In this document: positions 60,384-64,000 of the stretch, in pieces
How the letters are laid out: every line of letters begins with the position of its first letter
Position numbering within the stretch: the first letter of the stretch is position 1
Origin: Nocardia iowensis
GTDB taxonomy: Bacteria; Actinomycetota; Actinomycetes; Mycobacteriales; Mycobacteriaceae
Direction of reading: 5' to 3'
Length of the DNA: 64,000 nt
Assembly: GCF_019222765.1 (NCBI RefSeq)
Contig: NZ_CP078145.1
Coordinates: 620,001 to 684,000 of the forward strand
The notes under the pieces: generated by a model
Seen by the model: only the letters and a program-made list of their open reading frames with translations
Told to the model about the DNA's origin: nothing
Databases searched by the model: none
Position numbers and translations under genes: made by a program

Positions 60384-60737
60384 TCAGCGTCGACGATCGG
60401 TCTGTCGAGGATGCCCCGTGCCTGCCAGGGTCAAGTACAGGGTCCGTTTCGCGTCATCGATCGCGTACCAGATCCGGCCACCGCCAGTGATCTCGTATTG
60501 CCATTGCTCTAGTTCGGAGCCGCCTAGATTGATCGACTTCAACTCGTACTTCAGGCGATGCTGCCGGGATGGGTTCGCAACGCTGCGTGGGTCGCTGGTG
60601 ATGTCGACCCACGCGCGATCGAGATTGCCGGGTGCTTGGGCGAGCAATTCGGCCCATCCGCGCGCCGCATTGAGGTTGTGCACGACCACTCGCCAAGGGC
60701 GCGGGCGTGGAACCTCATCGCCTTTGCGGAGCTTCAT
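60384..60737 (-). CDS. Putative RelE/ParE-type toxin
   Basis: A 117-residue basic protein encoded directly after a putative antitoxin, with a four-base overlap (ATGA). It has the architecture of a small RelE/ParE-like toxin: N-terminal helices (NLNAARGWAELLAQAPGNLDRAW), then strands with RLKYELKSINLGGSELEQWQYEI and RIWYAIDDAKRTLYLTLAGTGHPRQT. The final GTGHPRQT is typical of actinobacterial members. Toxicity and target (mRNA or gyrase) are inferred from family likeness only. The ATG at 60737 is fixed by the overlap. Confidence 0.72.
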   Translation of the reverse strand: MKLRKGDEVPRPRPWRVVVHNLNAARGWAELLAQAPGNLDRAWVDITSDPRSVANPSRQHRLKYELKSINLGGSELEQWQYEITGGGRIWYAIDDAKRTLYLTLAGTGHPRQTDRRR

Positions 60738-61198
60738 TCCGTGCCGCCGGGGCGGGTCACCTCGGTGAAGTCGTCGGGCTCGAACGGGCCAGCGAGGCGG
60801 CGCGCCAATTCCGGCTGAGCGTAGATCTCGGCCGTGTGCTGCCACGCGATCAGGTCGCGGGCGAAGGGAGTGAACAGGCCCGTATCGGCTCCGGCGATCA
60901 GGTGATCGAGCAGTTCGGTGACGGCCTCGGTCCGTCCGGTCTCCGGTAGCCACTTCAGCCAGGGCAGTTCCTCCGAGAAGACTTCCTCCGCCAGGTTCCG
61001 ATTCGTCTTGGCGATGATGGCGATGGTCCGGGCGAGCAGCCGGATAGCCGTCTCTTTGGCTTCGAATCGCTCGGACCGCGACAGCACCAGGTTCTCCGCG
61101 TCGCGGCGCTCGAGGATCACATCGGCGTCATCGAGGGCCGGGAACACCGAGGTCTGCTTGCGGATCAGGTCACTGAACGGGAAGGTCTTCGAGCTCAT
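60734..61198 (-). CDS. Putative Phd-like antitoxin
   Basis: A 154-residue acidic protein, first gene of a two-gene unit. The N-terminus FSDLIRKQTSVFPALDDADVILERRDAENLVLSRSERFEAK resembles Phd/YefM-like antitoxin DNA-binding domains (read in two parts, residues 8-25 and 26-48). The helical remainder would neutralise the toxin. It overlaps the toxin gene by four bases, the usual antitoxin-first order. It lies between fadD19 and fadE27, two steroid genes, which is an odd location for such a pair. Confidence 0.68.
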   Translation of the reverse strand: MSSKTFPFSDLIRKQTSVFPALDDADVILERRDAENLVLSRSERFEAKETAIRLLARTIAIIAKTNRNLAEEVFSEELPWLKWLPETGRTEAVTELLDHLIAGADTGLFTPFARDLIAWQHTAEIYAQPELARRLAGPFEPDDFTEVTRPGGTE

Positions 61199-61296
61199 AC
61201 GCCCATTCTACAGGTAGTTCTGAATTAGTTCAGTAGTCGTCAACGGCCCAGCTCAGTTCGCGATGGTGAACGCGGACGTGGTAGGTCCCTAACAGC

Positions 61297-61329
61297 AATC
61301 GGCCCGCCGATTGGAGCGGCGGGCCGATT
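61297..61329 (-). terminator. Terminator of the fadE26-fadE27 operon
   Basis: A perfect 13-bp stem, AATCGGCCCGCCG and its complement, with a 7-base loop lies 13 bp past the fadE27 stop. Confidence 0.83.
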
Positions 61330-61342
61330 GGGTTGGGGTTGT

Positions 61343-62446
61343 TCAGGATGGGGTGGCGGCGAGTAGGGCGCCGAGGGCGCGGAGGTGGTCGGTGCCTGCG
61401 CCGAGGGCGAATTCGTGGTGTTTGGCCGCGGTGAAGTAGTTGTGGACGATGTGGTCGCGGTCGATGCCGACGCCGCCGTGGATGTGGACGACGGTGTGGG
61501 CGACTCGGTGGCCCGCGTCGGCGGCCCAGAACTTGGCGGTGTGTACGGCTGCGGCGCTGGGGAGGTCTTCGGAGAGTTGCCAGGCGGCCTGGGTGACGGC
61601 AAGGCGCAGGCCCTGGACGTCGATGTAGGCGTCGGCGAGGCGCTGGGCCACGGCCTGGAAACTGCCGACGGCCTTGCCGAATTGTTCACGCTCGCGGGCG
61701 TATTCGGCGACCAGGTCGAGGGCCCGCTCCACGGTGCCGAGTTGCAGGGCGCTGAGGCCGAGCCAGGCACGGGTGAGGATCCAGTCCAGGATCTCGGCGC
61801 CGTTATCGACGGTGCCGAGCAGTTCGGCTGGGGTGTCGGCGAATTCGACGGCGTACTCGGGGCTGCGGTCGACCACCTGCTGCGCGGTCACCGTCGCCGC
61901 CGCCGGATCGACCAGGAACACCGCGGCAGCGCCGGACACCGTGGCCGGGACCAGGATTCGGTCGGCCCGGTTGGCGAACGGCACGGTGGTCTTGGCGCCG
62001 GTGAGCCGCCAGCCGCCATCCGCCTCGACGGCGGTGGTGGTCGGCCGGGCAGGCTCCCAATTGTGCTCTTCGGACAGCGCCGCGGTCAGGATCACCCGAC
62101 CCGCACCGGCCTGGGTGGCCCGATCCTGTTGCGCCGCATCGCCGAACCGGGCCAGTGCGCCCGCGCCGACCACGATCGACCACAGGTACGGCACCGCGGC
62201 GACGTACTTGCCGAGCTCACGCAGGACGGCGGTCTGCTCGAGCACGCCGAAGTCGTTGCCGCCCACGGACTCCGGCAGCGCCGCCGCGAGCACACCGGTC
62301 TCGGCGAGCGAACTCCACAGGGCTTCGTCGAATCGCTCAGCCGCGGTGTCGAGCTCACGCAGCCGGTCGGCGGTGACGAGCTTGCCGCACACCTCGCCGG
62401 TCAACCGGGCCAGGTCGAGTTGCGCTTCGGTAGGGGTGAAATCCAT
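61343..62446 (-). CDS. fadE27: Steroid acyl-CoA dehydrogenase subunit FadE27/ChsE5
   Basis: FadE27 forms a heterotetramer with FadE26 (ChsE4-ChsE5) that dehydrogenates steroid side-chain CoA thioesters. The 367-residue short acyl-CoA dehydrogenase has ALPESVGGNDFGVLEQTAVL, YAREREQFGKAVGSFQAVAQ and VVHIHGGVGIDRDHIVHNYF. It follows fadE26 by 21 bp on the same strand, the order of Rv3504-Rv3505. A strong terminator ends the operon. Upstream regulation is through the KstR box before fadE26. Confidence 0.9.
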   Translation of the reverse strand: MDFTPTEAQLDLARLTGEVCGKLVTADRLRELDTAAERFDEALWSSLAETGVLAAALPESVGGNDFGVLEQTAVLRELGKYVAAVPYLWSIVVGAGALARFGDAAQQDRATQAGAGRVILTAALSEEHNWEPARPTTTAVEADGGWRLTGAKTTVPFANRADRILVPATVSGAAAVFLVDPAAATVTAQQVVDRSPEYAVEFADTPAELLGTVDNGAEILDWILTRAWLGLSALQLGTVERALDLVAEYAREREQFGKAVGSFQAVAQRLADAYIDVQGLRLAVTQAAWQLSEDLPSAAAVHTAKFWAADAGHRVAHTVVHIHGGVGIDRDHIVHNYFTAAKHHEFALGAGTDHLRALGALLAATPS

Positions 62447-62467
62447 GTCTGCTACCTGCTTTCCAAC

Positions 62468-63661
<1,194 letters not shown>

Positions 63662-63716
63662 GGCAAATACCTCAGGCCTTCGTCGGGGTGGGTTGCACCG
63701 ATCATTGCATATCGAC

Positions 63717-63730
63717 TGAAACATGTTCCA
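63717..63730. promoter_or_regulatory. KstR operator between fadE26 and the ferredoxin gene
   Basis: TGAAACATGTTCCA matches all fixed positions of TnnAACnnGTTnnA. It lies 56 bp before the fadE26 ATG and 88 bp before the divergent ferredoxin ATG. Confidence 0.83.
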
Positions 63731-63817
63731 GTATTGCTGCTGAATCCGGTCGATGGCGCCGCGCGAGGCGGCATCGGCTTGTTAGGCTTCGACCAGGATC
63801 GCGGTAAAGGAGTTCTG

Positions 63818-64000
63818 ATGAAGGTAAGCGTCGATCTGGACCAGTGTGAAGCGAACGGAATCTGTGTCGGAATCGCCCCCGACGTGTTCGAACTCGATGA
63901 TGAGGACCAGTTGCACATCCTCGAAGCCGACGTGCGGGCCGACCGCCTCGCGGACGTCGAGGACGCGGTGGCGCAATGCCCGAAAGCGGCCCTGCGACTC
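63818..64000 (+). CDS. fdxD: [3Fe-4S]-type ferredoxin FdxD, 3' end outside window
   Basis: The first 61 codons of a small ferredoxin are present and the frame is open at the right edge; relatives have about 63 residues, so almost all is here. The cluster cysteines are C10, C16 and C54 (DQCEANGIC and QCPKAAL). The fourth cysteine position is occupied by a non-cysteine, as in [3Fe-4S] ferredoxins of P450 systems. It matches Rv3503c beside fadE26. A steroid P450 such as CYP125 is a plausible partner. AAAGGAG precedes ATG 63818. Confidence 0.9.
   Translation, partial: MKVSVDLDQCEANGICVGIAPDVFELDDEDQLHILEADVRADRLADVEDAVAQCPKAALRL

Overview
The window is about two-thirds G+C and is almost certainly from a mycolic-acid actinomycete. 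Nocardia is the best guess and Rhodococcus the main alternative. The evidence is gene order and protein similarity to the mycobacterial cholesterol-catabolism locus, an EspR-like regulator, a SigG-like sigma factor and F420-type oxidoreductases. No searches were run; family names come from sequence motifs and remembered M. tuberculosis homologues.

Layout. Positions 1-5767 carry housekeeping genes: a NUDIX tail, a ZapE/AFG1-type ATPase and a five-gene MoxR/DUF58/DUF4129 cluster. From 5812 to the right edge nearly everything is steroid catabolism. 5812-19763 holds kstD with a MaoC hydratase, a second KstD-like flavoprotein with hsaEGF, hsaADCB (A/B-ring cleavage) and kshA. 19791-25750 is an unrelated island (cupin, reductase/AraC pair, kinase-like gene, DUF427, MFS/MarR). 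25852-41896 is the KstR2 regulon for the C/D rings and propionate side chain (HIP pathway): fadE33-fadE32-fadE31-ech-fadD3, fadE30-ipdF, kstR2-fadA6, ipdC-ipdB-ipdA-echA20 and two SDR genes. 42029-45483 is a non-steroid module: a secreted Gly-Ser-Ala-repeat protein, an ImmA/IrrE-type metalloprotease, a multi-pass membrane protein and an EspR-like regulator. 45846-64000 returns to KstR-type side-chain genes: fadA5, cyp125, the DUF35/Ltp/Ltp/LLM operon, an acyl-CoA synthetase, echA19/fadD19, fadE26-fadE27 and a ferredoxin. A SigG-like/VOC pair and a toxin-antitoxin pair interrupt this stretch.

How the genes work together. CYP125 oxidises the sterol side chain. FadD19, FadE26/27, EchA19, FadA5 and the Ltp/DUF35 proteins activate and shorten it. 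KstD and KshA open ring B. HsaA/B, HsaC and HsaD break ring A, and HsaE/F/G convert the resulting dienoate to pyruvate and propionyl-CoA. FadD3, IpdF, IpdC, EchA20, IpdA/B, the FadE proteins and FadA6 finish rings C/D.

Regulation is readable in the DNA. Nine sites fit the KstR motif TnnAACnnGTTnnA exactly or with one mismatch. They sit before kstD, hsaA, kshA, fadA5, cyp125, the DUF35 operon, the 54281 synthetase, fadD19/echA19 and fadE26. Three sites of the form ACCAAGCA-N2-TGCTTGGT lie exactly at the three KstR2-type promoter regions. The least explained parts are the 42-45.5 kb module and its paired TATC-N3-GATA operator candidate, a very long hairpin near 56.07 kb, and an unknown gene wedged between ipdF and kstR2.
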